Of a DNA stretch of 64,000 nucleotides, positions 28,161-36,915 are shown in pieces. This DNA is from Acidiphilium sp. C61 (GTDB taxonomy: Bacteria; Pseudomonadota; Alphaproteobacteria; Acetobacterales; Acetobacteraceae). The stretch lies in assembly GCF_902712915.1 (NCBI RefSeq), contig NZ_CACTIA010000005.1:682001-746000 (forward strand), written 5' to 3'. A program made the translations under genes and the position numbers. Under the pieces are notes generated by a model that was not told where the DNA came from, did not search any database, and saw only the letters and a list, made by a program, of their open reading frames with translations. Numbering within the stretch: the stretch's first letter is position 1; every line of letters starts with the position of its first letter.

Positions 28161-28783
28161 GCCTGCAAAGCGCGCTTCAGGGCGCGCCGCGCGGCGGCAG
28201 CCTCGCGGGCCAGCGCAAGCAGCTGCGGGATCTGGGCGGGCTGGCGCAAAACACTCCTCACGACCTGACCAAGCTGGATACGGCCATCCGTGCCGAGTGC
28301 GAGAAGCGCTGCCGGCGGCAGATGCCGTCCGGCAGGATCGGCGACAGCCCGCAGAACGGCAAACCCGAGGCCATGCTCCAGGGCAACGCGTGCAACGGCC
28401 GCGGATTCGAGATCGATCGCGACCGCACCGGTGGATGCGAAGAGCATCATCTTGTCTTGGGGAGTAACGGCAACCTTCCCGCCGCCGATCATGGCGTCAG
28501 CGGTCACCCCGCCGAACATGTCCGCAAGCCGGTTGTCACATGGAAAAGCAGTGCCGGCAGCATCGAGTATCCGCCTTGGGATGAGCAAGTCGCCCGCCGC
28601 AGAACCTGGATCCAGCCCGCCTGCAAGACCGAAACTGATGATCGCCGAAACCGAGCTATCCCGTGCCAGCGATCGCGCTGCACGAGTTGCCCCTTCCGGC
28701 GTTCCACCGCCAACGGCGACCTTTGCGTCCATGCCATGCAGGAGGCTGGCTTCCGCGGTCAGCCCCGTCACGAATCCCAGCAT
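28127..28783 (-). CDS. Nucleoside phosphorylase-like protein, HpnG type
   Basis: A 218-residue protein with the purine-nucleoside-phosphorylase fold: SFGLAGGLDP, and AIDLESAAVARVA resembling the ribose-binding Glu block. The pattern with AVADPAGRHLPPAALLAL near residues 145-160 matches hopanoid-associated phosphorylases, which remove adenine from adenosylhopane. No other hopanoid gene is nearby, so the substrate assignment is tentative. It follows infC by 16 bases on the same strand. Confidence 0.72.
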   Translation of the reverse strand: MLGFVTGLTAEASLLHGMDAKVAVGGGTPEGATRAARSLARDSSVSAIISFGLAGGLDPGSAAGDLLIPRRILDAAGTAFPCDNRLADMFGGVTADAMIGGGKVAVTPQDKMMLFASTGAVAIDLESAAVARVALEHGLGFAVLRAVADPAGRHLPPAALLALGTDGRIQLGQVVRSVLRQPAQIPQLLALAREAAAARRALKRALQAYRSSVSATGT

Positions 28784-28799
28784 GATGCGGACCGGGTGC

Positions 28800-29339
28800 T
28801 CAGCGCGGGCTGAGCACCATGATCATCTGCCGGTTTTCCATCTTCGGCATCTGCTCGACTTTGGTATCCGTCTCCATGTCAACACGGATACGTTCCAGCA
28901 CCTTCACACCAAGCTCCTGATGAGCCATTTCTCGGCCACGGAAACGAAGCGTGACCTTGACCTTGTCGCCTTCGCCGATGAAGCTTTTCATGGCGCGCAG
29001 CTTCACCTGATAATCGTTCTCGTCGATATTCGGGCGGACCTTGATCTCTTTGATCTCGATCACTTTCTGCTTCTTGCGCGCCTCGTTTTTCTTCTTTTGC
29101 TGCTCGTATTTGAACTTGCCGTAATCGAGCAGCTTACAGACAGGAGGATCAGCATTCGGACTGATCTCGACAAGGTCGAGCCCAACCTCGCCGGCGCGGC
29201 GCTGCGCCTCTCTCGTGCTCATCACACCGAGCATTTCGCCCTCCTGGTCGATCAAGCGGACCTGGGGCACACGAATATCTTCATTGACGCGCGGGCCATC
29301 GCGGTTTGGCGGGCTCGGCGGAGCAGGTAGTCTGGCTAT
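28800..29339 (-). CDS. infC: Translation initiation factor IF-3
   Basis: A 179-residue IF-3 with the N-domain block [22 protein letters not shown], the lysine-rich linker [18 protein letters not shown] and the C-domain [20 protein letters not shown] place the start at the ATA at 29339 because AGGAG ends 6 bases before it and no ATG or GTG is near. The only upstream alternative, TTG at 29366, would put the ribosome binding site inside the gene. IF-3 genes in other bacteria start with AUU and are autoregulated through it. rpmI and rplT do not follow. Confidence 0.93.
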   Translation of the reverse strand: MARLPAPPSPPNRDGPRVNEDIRVPQVRLIDQEGEMLGVMSTREAQRRAGEVGLDLVEISPNADPPVCKLLDYGKFKYEQQKKKNEARKKQKVIEIKEIKVRPNIDENDYQVKLRAMKSFIGEGDKVKVTLRFRGREMAHQELGVKVLERIRVDMETDTKVEQMPKMENRQMIMVLSPR

Positions 29340-29448
29340 GTCGGTCTCCTGTCGTTGTGGACGCAAATAGAAATTAGCTTTATTGCTCTAGACGATATCG
29401 GGCTGCCAAAGCAACAGAACAAGCGCCCGGCCCTTCAGTTCCCCACGA

Positions 29449-30216
29449 TCAGGTCCCCACGAATGGATCAGCCTCGTAGCGGACCGCGACCAGGGACAAT
29501 CCCTCCGGCGGCGCAGTCGGCCCGGCGGCGGCACGATCGCGCGCAGCAAGAGCCTCGGCCACCCGGCCGACTGGCCAGCGCCCATCCCCTACCAGCTTGA
29601 GCGTGCCCACCATGTTCCGCACCTGATGATGCAGAAAGCTGCGCGCGTCCGTCTCGATCACCACCATGTCGCCATCCCGCATCACGTCGAGCCGATCGAG
29701 CGTACGCAGCGGCGACTTCGCCTGGCACGCACTAGCCCGGAAACTGGTGAAGTCATGCCGGCCCAGGAGGGACTGGGCCGCTTCGTGCATCGCCGAAACA
29801 TCGAGCGGCACCTTCACATGCCAGACGAAGCCCTCCTGCAAGGCCGGCCGGGCTGCTCGATTGAGGATCAGGTAGCGATATGAGCGTCCGATCGCCGAAA
29901 AGCGCGGACTCCAGTCCGCCCACAATACCGGCGCTGCGGCAAGCACCACTACGGCATGCGGTTTCATATGGAAATTCAGCGCCTCGCGCACCGCCCGCGC
30001 GTCGAACTGGTCCGGCAATTCAAGAGCCGCAACCTGCCCGGCGGCATGCACCCCCGCATCCGTGCGACCCGCGACAACGCTTTCAGCAGTGCCGCTACCG
30101 CATAGCCGAGACGCTGCGGTCTCCAGCACCTCCTGCACGGACAATCCATTCTGCTGACGCTGCCAGCCGACAAATCCCCTGCCGTCATATTCAAGCCGGA
30201 GAGCCCAGCGTGTCAC
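29449..30216 (-). CDS. truA: tRNA pseudouridine(38-40) synthase
   Basis: A 255-residue TruA. The catalytic aspartate is D53 in GRTDAGVHA, and LEYDGRGFVGWQRQ opens the fold. It modifies the anticodon stem of tRNAs. It overlaps the fmt stop by 4 bases and forms the end of a def-fmt-truA unit, with infC 109 bases further downstream under its own leader. Confidence 0.95.
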   Translation of the reverse strand: MTRWALRLEYDGRGFVGWQRQQNGLSVQEVLETAASRLCGSGTAESVVAGRTDAGVHAAGQVAALELPDQFDARAVREALNFHMKPHAVVVLAAAPVLWADWSPRFSAIGRSYRYLILNRAARPALQEGFVWHVKVPLDVSAMHEAAQSLLGRHDFTSFRASACQAKSPLRTLDRLDVMRDGDMVVIETDARSFLHHQVRNMVGTLKLVGDGRWPVGRVAEALAARDRAAAGPTAPPEGLSLVAVRYEADPFVGT

Positions 30217-31118
30217 CCGAGACGCGTCCCGATACCCACCGAGTGCCCACGCAGAAATGCCTCCGCGGGCATGGCGGCGCGTCCAGCGCGTTGCACCAGC
30301 GTCAGCCGGATTGCTGCCTCGCCGCAGGCAATGGTCAGCCGATCGTCGAGCACCGTTCCCGGCTCACCCTGCCCTTCTGCGGCGTCTGCACGCAGGATCT
30401 TGAGCGTCTCGCCGTCCAGGCGAGTCTCAGTGCCAGGCCAGGGCTGGAATGCCCGGATTCGCCGCAGAATGGCCGCTGCCGGCGTGGACCAGTCGATCAC
30501 GGCATCCGCCTTTGACAGTTTCGGGGCATAGGTCGCCCCGATTTCCGGCTGCGGCACCGGGATGCAATCCGCTTGCAAAGCCTTGAGGATCAAGCGGGCG
30601 CCAAGGGCAGCGAGCCTGTCATGCAGATCCGCCGTCGTATCCTCCGGGCCGATCGGCAGCGACTCGGCCAATAGCATCGCACCGGTATCCAACCCTTCGT
30701 CCATCTGCATGATGGTAACACCGGTCTGCGTATCCCCCGCCAGCACCGCGGCGTGGATCGGCGCGGCGCCGCGCCAGCGCGGCAACAGGCTGGCATGGAT
30801 ATTGATGCAGCCCCGCCGCGGCGCGGCCAGCATGTCCGCAGGCAGGATCTGGCCATACGCGGCGACAACGGCAACATCGAGATCGAGGCCACGGAAATAG
30901 GCTCTTTCTGCGTCATCGCGACGCAAGCGCTCCGGCGTCCGCACCGTCAGGCCGAGTTGATCGGCCGCCTCGTGAACGGGGCATTTGCGGATACGATGCC
31001 CTCGCCCGACCGGACGCGGCGGCTGACAATACACGGCCACCACATCATGCCCCGCCGCATGCAGCGCCATCAGCGCCGGGACGGCAAATCCCGGCGAACC
31101 CATGAACGCAACGCGCAT
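30213..31118 (-). CDS. fmt: Methionyl-tRNA formyltransferase
   Basis: A 301-residue enzyme that formylates initiator Met-tRNA. The N-terminal hydrolase fold starts MRVAFMGSPGFAVPAL, the folate-site block is INIHASLLPRWRGAAPI, and the catalytic aspartate lies in GDTQTGVTIMQMDEGLDTG. It starts in the def stop (TGATG, sharing one base) and overlaps truA by 4 bases, so formylation and deformylation enzymes are made together. Confidence 0.96.
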   Translation of the reverse strand: MRVAFMGSPGFAVPALMALHAAGHDVVAVYCQPPRPVGRGHRIRKCPVHEAADQLGLTVRTPERLRRDDAERAYFRGLDLDVAVVAAYGQILPADMLAAPRRGCINIHASLLPRWRGAAPIHAAVLAGDTQTGVTIMQMDEGLDTGAMLLAESLPIGPEDTTADLHDRLAALGARLILKALQADCIPVPQPEIGATYAPKLSKADAVIDWSTPAAAILRRIRAFQPWPGTETRLDGETLKILRADAAEGQGEPGTVLDDRLTIACGEAAIRLTLVQRAGRAAMPAEAFLRGHSVGIGTRLG

Positions 31119-31675
31119 CAGCGCGTCGGCTTTCGGGCTGCCTTTTCGCGCAGATCCTTCGCCAGCTTGCGCAGAATCATGTTCCGCTTGAGCGCCGAGA
31201 GATGGTCAACGAACAGGACGCCATCCAGATGGTCGATCTCGTGCTGGATACAGGCGGCCAGAAGTCCATCAGCATCGAGCAGCCGCTTCTTGCCGCCCTC
31301 GTCCTCGAACGACACGCTGATCCGCCCCGGCCGGATCACCTCGGCATACTGTCCCGGCAACGACAGGCAGCCCTCCTCACGCGAGACAAGTTCGTCGCTG
31401 CGGGTGGTGATCTCCGGGTTGATCATGACGATGGGCTGCTTCTGGTCGTCCGGCGCCAGATCCATCACCACCAGGCGCAGCGACACGCCGATTTGCGGGG
31501 CGGCAAGACCGATGCCCGGCGCGCGATACATGGCGGCAAACATCCGCGGCACCAGTTCAGCGACCTCACTCCGGTCGGCGCCGACAACCCGGCGCGCCTT
31601 CATGCGCAGTCGCTTGTCGGGCACGATCAGGATTTCGGGGATTCCGGCATCGGCAATATCGGTCGTCACACTCAT
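31118..31675 (-). CDS. def: Peptide deformylase
   Basis: A metalloenzyme that removes the N-formyl group from new proteins. All three motifs are present: GIGLAAPQIG (residues 55-63), EEGCLSLPG with metal ligand C103, and QHEIDHLDG with H145, E146 and H149. I use the ATG at 31675 (185 residues), which matches the usual family N-terminus; ATGs at 31684 and 31723 are in frame, and none has a clear ribosome binding site. It is divergent from hsp20, and the hsp20 promoter overlaps the longest alternative start. Confidence 0.94.
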   Translation of the reverse strand: MSVTTDIADAGIPEILIVPDKRLRMKARRVVGADRSEVAELVPRMFAAMYRAPGIGLAAPQIGVSLRLVVMDLAPDDQKQPIVMINPEITTRSDELVSREEGCLSLPGQYAEVIRPGRISVSFEDEGGKKRLLDADGLLAACIQHEIDHLDGVLFVDHLSALKRNMILRKLAKDLREKAARKPTR

Positions 31676-31716
31676 GCGCGGCATGTAGCGCCGCCGCCCC
31701 GCCCGATCAATCGGTA

Positions 31717-31745
31717 CTTGCATTGGCCGCGATTTATGCCCATTT
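31717..31745 (+). promoter_or_regulatory. Sigma-32 (RpoH) type promoter before hsp20
   Basis: CTTGCAT at 31717-31723 and CCCATTT at 31739-31745 with a 15-base spacer closely follow the heat-shock sigma factor pattern CTTGAAA / CCCCATNT. The predicted transcript would start near 31752, leaving about 50 bases of leader before the TTG start of hsp20. Confidence 0.75.
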
Positions 31746-31752
31746 CGGGGGT

Positions 31753-31800
31753 GCGAAACGCCGTCCGGGTTTCGCTTGTCTCGCTCGAAAGGAGGAGGCT
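31753..31800 (+). promoter_or_regulatory. ROSE-like RNA thermometer in the hsp20 leader
   Basis: GCTTGTCTC (31774-31782) can pair with GAGGAGGC (31792-31799), which contains the ribosome binding site, through two U-G pairs and one bulged G. A ribosome-site helix weakened by wobble pairs and a bulged G opposite the site is the hallmark of ROSE elements. A second helix (31753-31759 with 31769-31775) lies just upstream and shares two bases with the first. Confidence 0.55.
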
Positions 31801-32304
31801 TTGACCACTCGCGTTTTCACTTCGCCCCTGTTTCTGGGCTTCGATCATCTTGAGCAGGTGATTGAACGTGCCGCAAAGGCCTCGTCGGAGGGATACCCTC
31901 CCTACAACATCGAACAACTCAGTTCGACGAGCCTGCGGATCACGATCGCTGTCGCCGGGTTCACGATGGATGATCTCCAGATCACACAGGAAGACAATCA
32001 ACTGGTGATCCGTGGCCGTCAGAACGACGACATGCAGGGACGTATCTTCCTGCATCGCGGGATTGCTGCACGGCAGTTCCAGCGGGCTTTCGTTCTTGCC
32101 GAGGGCATCGAGGTCAAGGGAGCATGGCTCGACAACGGGCTCCTGCATATCGACCTCGCACGACCGCTGCCGGAAGCAAAAATCCGCACGATCGCCATCA
32201 AGAAAGGTGCAGGCGGCCAGAACGGCGCCAGCACGGCACGCACGCTCGACAGCGACGCGATTGCATCGCGCGTGGTTGGCCGTGAACTCCAGGAGGGTTC
32301 CTGA
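31801..32304 (+). CDS. Small heat-shock protein, Hsp20 family
   Basis: A 167-residue alpha-crystallin-type chaperone of the IbpA-like group. TTRVFTSPLFLGFDHLEQVIE opens the protein and the crystallin domain spans about residues 35-130 (LRITIAVAGFTMDDLQITQEDNQ). It starts with TTG at 31801, right behind a strong AAGGAGGAGG; an in-frame ATG at 31723 lies upstream of the predicted transcript start. It would hold unfolding proteins during heat shock. Expression is predicted to depend on the RpoH promoter and leader structure described above. A DUF1150 gene follows at once. Confidence 0.93.
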   Translation: MTTRVFTSPLFLGFDHLEQVIERAAKASSEGYPPYNIEQLSSTSLRITIAVAGFTMDDLQITQEDNQLVIRGRQNDDMQGRIFLHRGIAARQFQRAFVLAEGIEVKGAWLDNGLLHIDLARPLPEAKIRTIAIKKGAGGQNGASTARTLDSDAIASRVVGRELQEGS

Positions 32305-32305
32305 C

Positions 32306-32563
32306 ATGAACATCAAGACCCATGACGGCATCACCGAAGATGCCCCGTTCCAGGTGTTTCTCGATCCGCATCAGATCACCGAATCGCAGCTCGCCGAACT
32401 CGGCCTTGAGGAAATCGCTTACGTCCGCCCGATCATGACGCCTTCAGGCCCGGCCTTCGGTGTGTTCGCTGCCAACGGCGTGCCGATGGCGATCGCAGCC
32501 GACAATAACGTCGCCCGCGCCGCCATCGTCCAGCATGAACTTGCGCCGGTATCGGTTCACTGA
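32306..32563 (+). CDS. DUF1150 family protein
   Basis: An 85-residue acidic protein of the DUF1150 family, which in alphaproteobacteria regularly follows a small heat-shock gene. It starts one base after the hsp20 stop, with AGGAGG inside the end of hsp20, so translation is likely coupled. The conserved core LGLEEIAYVRPIMTPSGPAFGV is visible. No function is known; partnership with Hsp20 is inferred from linkage. Confidence 0.88.
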   Translation: MNIKTHDGITEDAPFQVFLDPHQITESQLAELGLEEIAYVRPIMTPSGPAFGVFAANGVPMAIAADNNVARAAIVQHELAPVSVH

Positions 32564-32619
32564 GACCTTTGCGCCGGCCTGAGTAACGAGCGAATTGATC
32601 ACCTTGTCGTGGCAAGACG

Positions 32620-32647
32620 TCCGGTCAGATGGAAACATCTGACCGGA
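32620..32647. repeat. Hairpin repeat, copy C (short form), in a convergent junction
   Basis: A perfect 12-base stem (32620-32631 with 32636-32647) closed by a GAAA tetraloop of the GNRA class, in the 91-base gap where the DUF1150 gene and msrA converge. The arm TCCGGTCAGATG differs by one base from that of the two longer repeats at 56.8 and 63.5 kb. It probably serves as a transcript end for both strands. Confidence 0.8.
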
Positions 32648-32654
32648 TACTTCT

Positions 32655-33305
32655 TTACAAGGCAGACATGACCCCGGCGGGGCAACCCACACCCGTGCCG
32701 CCAAGCCCGCAATAACCGTTCGGGTTCTTGGCCAGATATTGCTGATGATAGGCCTCGGCAAAAAAGAAGGGGGACGCCGGAACAATTTCCGTGGTGATCG
32801 TGCCAAATCCGGCCGCAGAAAGCGCCGGCTGGTAAGAAGCGCGGGCTTCTTCAGCGAGACGCAACTGCTCATCCGATGCCGCACAAACGATCGAGCGATA
32901 TTGCGTGCCGATATCAGCACCCTGGCGCATGCCTTGCGTCGGATCGTGATTTTCCCAGAACACCTTCAACAGAGCCTGGAACGAAGTCACCTTCGGGTCG
33001 AAAACGACAAGAACGACCTCTGCATGGCCCGTGCGACCCGAACAGACTTCCTCATAGGTCGGGTTGGGCGTGAATCCGCCTGCATAGCCGACAGCGGTCA
33101 CCACAACGCCCGGCACCTGCCAGAATTTACGTTCGGCGCCCCAAAAGCAGCCAAGACCGAAAATCGCGGTTTCCGTTCCCTGGGGATAAGGTCCGGCCAG
33201 CCGCGCACCGCTGACATGGTGGAATTCGGGAACGGCTATTGGCGTCGCGCGACCAGGCAGCGCCTCAGCAGGCGTCGGTATTCGCGTTTTCATCAAGCTC
33301 ATCAT
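32655..33305 (-). CDS. msrA: Peptide methionine sulfoxide reductase MsrA
   Basis: A 216-residue long-form MsrA. The catalytic cysteine is C53 in [14 protein letters not shown]; the N-terminal [19 protein letters not shown] block matches the E. coli-like long type, and the tail [14 protein letters not shown] carries the recycling cysteines. It reduces methionine-S-sulfoxide in proteins. The ATG at 33305 has GGAGGGG about 9 bases upstream; longer frames run towards purF. It lies 52 bases after purF on the same strand. Confidence 0.93.
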   Translation of the reverse strand: MMSLMKTRIPTPAEALPGRATPIAVPEFHHVSGARLAGPYPQGTETAIFGLGCFWGAERKFWQVPGVVVTAVGYAGGFTPNPTYEEVCSGRTGHAEVVLVVFDPKVTSFQALLKVFWENHDPTQGMRQGADIGTQYRSIVCAASDEQLRLAEEARASYQPALSAAGFGTITTEIVPASPFFFAEAYHQQYLAKNPNGYCGLGGTGVGCPAGVMSAL

Positions 33306-33357
33306 GGCTTTGATCCCCTCCAACACTTTCATGCCCGGAAATCCAGCCCGACGGAAA

Positions 33358-34839
33358 TCAGGCCAGCTCGGCCAGAAGCGAGTGTTGAGGATCTCTCGGC
33401 TCGGCATGATCTGTCAACGGGATCGGATAATCGCCACTGAAACAGGCATCGCAATAGGCCGGCGCTTCCGGGTCGCGCCCGCTATGGCCCAGGGCGCGAT
33501 AAAGCCCGTCGATCGAGATGAATGCCAGACTGTCGACGCCGATCAGCGCGGCCATCTCCGCCTCACTGTTGCGAGCTGCAAGCAGTTTCGCGCGCTCTGG
33601 CGTATCGATGCCGTAGAAGCAGGAATGCGTGGTCGGCGGCGAGGATATCCGCATATGAACCTCGCGCGCGCCGGCTGCGCGCACCATCTCCACAATCTTC
33701 TTCGACGTGGTGCCGCGCACGATCGAATCGTCCACCAGCACAACGCGCTTGCCCTCAAGCGCCGGCCGGTTGGCCGAATGCTTCAGCCGCACGCCAAGAT
33801 GGCGAATCTGGTCGGTCGGCTCGATGAACGTCCGCCCGACATAGTGATTGCGGATAATGCCGAGTTCGAACGGAATACCGCTCCGTTCGGCATAACCCAT
33901 CGCGGCCGGCACGCCGGAATCGGGGACAGGGACGATCAGATCGGCCTCGACAGGGGATTCTTCGGCAAGCTGGCTGCCAATACGTTTGCGCGCCTCGTAA
34001 ACCGACTTTCCATCGACAACCGAATCCGGCCGAGCGAAGTAGATATATTCAAAAACGCAGAATCGCGGCTTTTGCGGCACGAACGGCTTGAGGCTCCGCA
34101 CGCCGTTGCGATCGATCGCCACGATCTCGCCCGGCTCGATATCGCGCACGAATTCGGCGCCGACCATCTCAAGCGCGCAGCTTTCCGAAGCCAGCACCCA
34201 GCCGGGACCGCTACCGTCAGCCCCATGCGTGCGGCCAAGAACCAGCGGACGGACACCCAAAGGATCACGAACGCCGATCAGCAGGTCATTGGTCAGCGCG
34301 ACCAGCGAATAAGCCCCCTGGACTTGCTTCACCGCGTCGATCAGACGGTCGAGCACGGTTGCATAGAGGCTGATGGCAATCAGATGAACGAACACTTCGG
34401 AATCGGTCGTGGACTGGAACAGGCAACCGCGCCGCACCAAGGTCCGCTTCAGCGTATGGGCGTTGGTCAGATTGCCGTTATGGCCAACCGCCAGGCCACC
34501 GAATTCGAATTCCGCGAACAACGGCTGGACATTCCGCAGTAGCGTGGCGCCGGTCGTTGCATAGCGATTGTGGCCGATTGCGCGGGTTCCCGGCAGACCG
34601 GCCATGACCTTGGCGTCACCATAATTGTCACCGACGAGGCCTATACCCTTATGGGCATGAAAGCGGACGCCGTCATGCGTGACGATGCCCGTCGCCTCCT
34701 GGCCGCGATGCTGGAGCGCGTGCAGGCCGAGCGCCGTGATTGCGGCAGCGTCGGCGACGTTCCAGACGCCAACGACACCGCACTCCTCGTGCAACTTGTC
34801 GTCATCGCCAGCAGTCATTTGATTTTCGGATTGTATCAC
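33358..34839 (-). CDS. purF: Amidophosphoribosyltransferase
   Basis: A 493-residue first enzyme of purine synthesis. After a short propeptide the N-terminal nucleophile is C20 (EECGVVGVW), exposed by processing; [14 protein letters not shown] belongs to the glutaminase domain and [15 protein letters not shown] is the PRPP-binding motif. I start at GTG 34839 behind AAGGGG; ATG 34818 is the alternative. cvpA lies 80 bases upstream, the usual cvpA-purF order. Confidence 0.96.
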   Translation of the reverse strand: MIQSENQMTAGDDDKLHEECGVVGVWNVADAAAITALGLHALQHRGQEATGIVTHDGVRFHAHKGIGLVGDNYGDAKVMAGLPGTRAIGHNRYATTGATLLRNVQPLFAEFEFGGLAVGHNGNLTNAHTLKRTLVRRGCLFQSTTDSEVFVHLIAISLYATVLDRLIDAVKQVQGAYSLVALTNDLLIGVRDPLGVRPLVLGRTHGADGSGPGWVLASESCALEMVGAEFVRDIEPGEIVAIDRNGVRSLKPFVPQKPRFCVFEYIYFARPDSVVDGKSVYEARKRIGSQLAEESPVEADLIVPVPDSGVPAAMGYAERSGIPFELGIIRNHYVGRTFIEPTDQIRHLGVRLKHSANRPALEGKRVVLVDDSIVRGTTSKKIVEMVRAAGAREVHMRISSPPTTHSCFYGIDTPERAKLLAARNSEAEMAALIGVDSLAFISIDGLYRALGHSGRDPEAPAYCDACFSGDYPIPLTDHAEPRDPQHSLLAELA

Positions 34840-34919
34840 GCCGCTTGATCCCCTTGCGACCGGAGCTTGTCACATAATGCCTCGGTCCTGCCCTGTCGAG
34901 GACCAAACCATGCCGGCAT

Positions 34920-35483
34920 CTATTGGCTGGGTCCTGTCACGCCCGCGGCGGAATTCGGCTGAGCGGACGGCATGGACGGTTCCGGACTGAGGTTGTCGAC
35001 ATGGGGCCTGTAGGCTGGCGGCAGAAACGCCACCAGAAATGCAGAGCCGTTCTCGGCATAATTCAGGAACCGCGCATGCCGGATCGCAGCAGGCCATTCA
35101 GGCGGCTGCAGGAAAATCGACAGGCCGATATAGGCAAGGCACACGATCACACCGCCGCGTACAATGCCAAAGGCCAGACCAAGCGTGCGATCGATGCCCG
35201 AAAGGGCAGAGTCCCGCACGAGCGATCCGAGCCAAGCACTCAGGATCGACAGCACGATGAGCACAACGATGAACACAATACCAACCGAAACCGGCAGCAC
35301 GAGTTTCGGATTCCCCACAATCCCGGTGATCTGCGGCTCGATATCGGGATAGAGAAGGAATGCAGCCGCACCAGCTCCGATCCAGGCGCCAATCCCCAGA
35401 ACCTCCCGCACGAAGCCTCGGGCCAAAGCAAGCAGGCCAGAAAGCAACACGATGGCAATCCCAACACCATCAGCCCAAGTCAT
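34920..35483 (-). CDS. cvpA: CvpA family membrane protein
   Basis: A 187-residue inner-membrane protein with four hydrophobic segments in the first 130 residues and the family block GFVREVLGIGAWIGAG. The tail is proline-rich and probably cytoplasmic or periplasmic. CvpA is linked to colicin V production and envelope homeostasis; its mechanism is unclear. It overlaps the radA stop by 4 bases and precedes purF. Confidence 0.92.
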   Translation of the reverse strand: MTWADGVGIAIVLLSGLLALARGFVREVLGIGAWIGAGAAAFLLYPDIEPQITGIVGNPKLVLPVSVGIVFIVVLIVLSILSAWLGSLVRDSALSGIDRTLGLAFGIVRGGVIVCLAYIGLSIFLQPPEWPAAIRHARFLNYAENGSAFLVAFLPPAYRPHVDNLSPEPSMPSAQPNSAAGVTGPSQ

Positions 35484-36886
35484 AATTCCTCCTCCGCCCT
35501 GCTGCCACCATCACCACCCATGGCCGCAACAAGATCGCTCAAATGTCCGTATTCCACCAATGACATGCCATCCGGCGACAGCAGCCGCCTTTGTCCGCCA
35601 GCCGCACGGCGCGGCAGCACGGCTCTTGCGAAGCCGAGCTTGACCGCCTCCTTCAACCGCAATTCCGCCTGCGCCACCTGGCGCAATTCGCCAGACAGGC
35701 CGATCTCGCCAAAGAAGACAGTCTGCGGATCGGCCGGCACTCCGCTGGCCGCCGAAATGAGGGCGGCGGCGACAGCAAGATCCGCGGCCGGCTCGGATAC
35801 GCGCAATCCGCCGGCGATATTGAGATACACGTCGTGACCGCCAAGCTTCAGGCCGCAGCGTGCATCGAGAACAGCCAGCAGCATCGACAGCCGGCCCTGG
35901 TCCCACCCGATCACCGAGCGCCGGGCTGACCCCGCCCCGTTGGCCGAGAGCAGCGCCTGCACCTCCATCAAGACCGGCCGTGACCCCTCCAGACCCGCAA
36001 GCACAGCGCTGCCCGTGACATTGCCGTGCCGCTCGGCAAGAAAAAGGGCGGATGGGTTGGCAACCTCAGCCAAACCACCCCCGGTCATTTCAAATACGCC
36101 GATCTCATCGGTGGCGCCGAACCGGTTTTTCGCGCCGCGCAAAATGCGGAACTGGTGGCCACGATCACCCTCGAAATGCAGCACAACATCGACCATGTGC
36201 TCGAGTACACGCGGCCCCGCGAGCGCGCCTTCCTTGGTGACATGTCCGACCAGCATCAGCGCGAAACCCTGCGTCTTTGCCGCCTGGATCAGGGCAAAGG
36301 CATTGGCGCGCACCTGGCTCACGGTGCCGGGAGCCGATTCGATGGTCTCGTCCCAGATGGTCTGGATACTGTCGATCACGACGAGTGCGACATTGGTCTC
36401 GGCGCGCAATGAACCGAGTATGTCGGCGAGAACTGTCGCGGAGGCCAGGTTAACCGGCGCCGCCTTGAGGTCGAGCCGTTCGGCCCGCAGCCTGATCTGC
36501 GCAACCGATTCCTCTCCGGAAACATACAGCACCCGCTGGCCGGAGGCGGCGAGACGGGCCGCGGCCTGCAAAAGCAGGGTAGACTTGCCGATTCCCGGAT
36601 CGCCGCCCACCAGAATGACGGAGGCCGGCACCATCCCGCCCCCGAGCACGCGATCAAACTCGTCGATTCCAAGCGGAATTCGCGGCGGCGGAGGCGTCTC
36701 TCCCGCCAGCCCGACGAAATCGATTCCCCGGCCGGTCTGAACCGGTGCCTTGCGCCCCGTGCCGGTTGGAATGACCGTTTGCGACTCAAGGGTGTTCCAG
36801 GCGCAGCAAGCTTCGCACCGGCCCGCCCATTTCGGGGCCACTGCGCCGCATTCATTGCACACGAAACGGGTGGCGCCCTTCGCCAT
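35480..36886 (-). CDS. radA: DNA repair protein RadA
   Basis: A 468-residue RadA. It has an N-terminal zinc finger (C10, C13, C24, C27), a RecA-like ATPase with Walker A GGDPGIGKST at 94-103, the RadA-specific KNRFG motif, and a C-terminal Lon-like domain without the protease serine-lysine pair. It drives branch migration in recombination. It is coupled to cvpA by a 4-base overlap. Confidence 0.96.
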   Translation of the reverse strand: MAKGATRFVCNECGAVAPKWAGRCEACCAWNTLESQTVIPTGTGRKAPVQTGRGIDFVGLAGETPPPPRIPLGIDEFDRVLGGGMVPASVILVGGDPGIGKSTLLLQAAARLAASGQRVLYVSGEESVAQIRLRAERLDLKAAPVNLASATVLADILGSLRAETNVALVVIDSIQTIWDETIESAPGTVSQVRANAFALIQAAKTQGFALMLVGHVTKEGALAGPRVLEHMVDVVLHFEGDRGHQFRILRGAKNRFGATDEIGVFEMTGGGLAEVANPSALFLAERHGNVTGSAVLAGLEGSRPVLMEVQALLSANGAGSARRSVIGWDQGRLSMLLAVLDARCGLKLGGHDVYLNIAGGLRVSEPAADLAVAAALISAASGVPADPQTVFFGEIGLSGELRQVAQAELRLKEAVKLGFARAVLPRRAAGGQRRLLSPDGMSLVEYGHLSDLVAAMGGDGGSRAEEEL

Positions 36887-36915
36887 TCAGTCGCCGGTTA
36901 CCGGTGAGATCGGCA

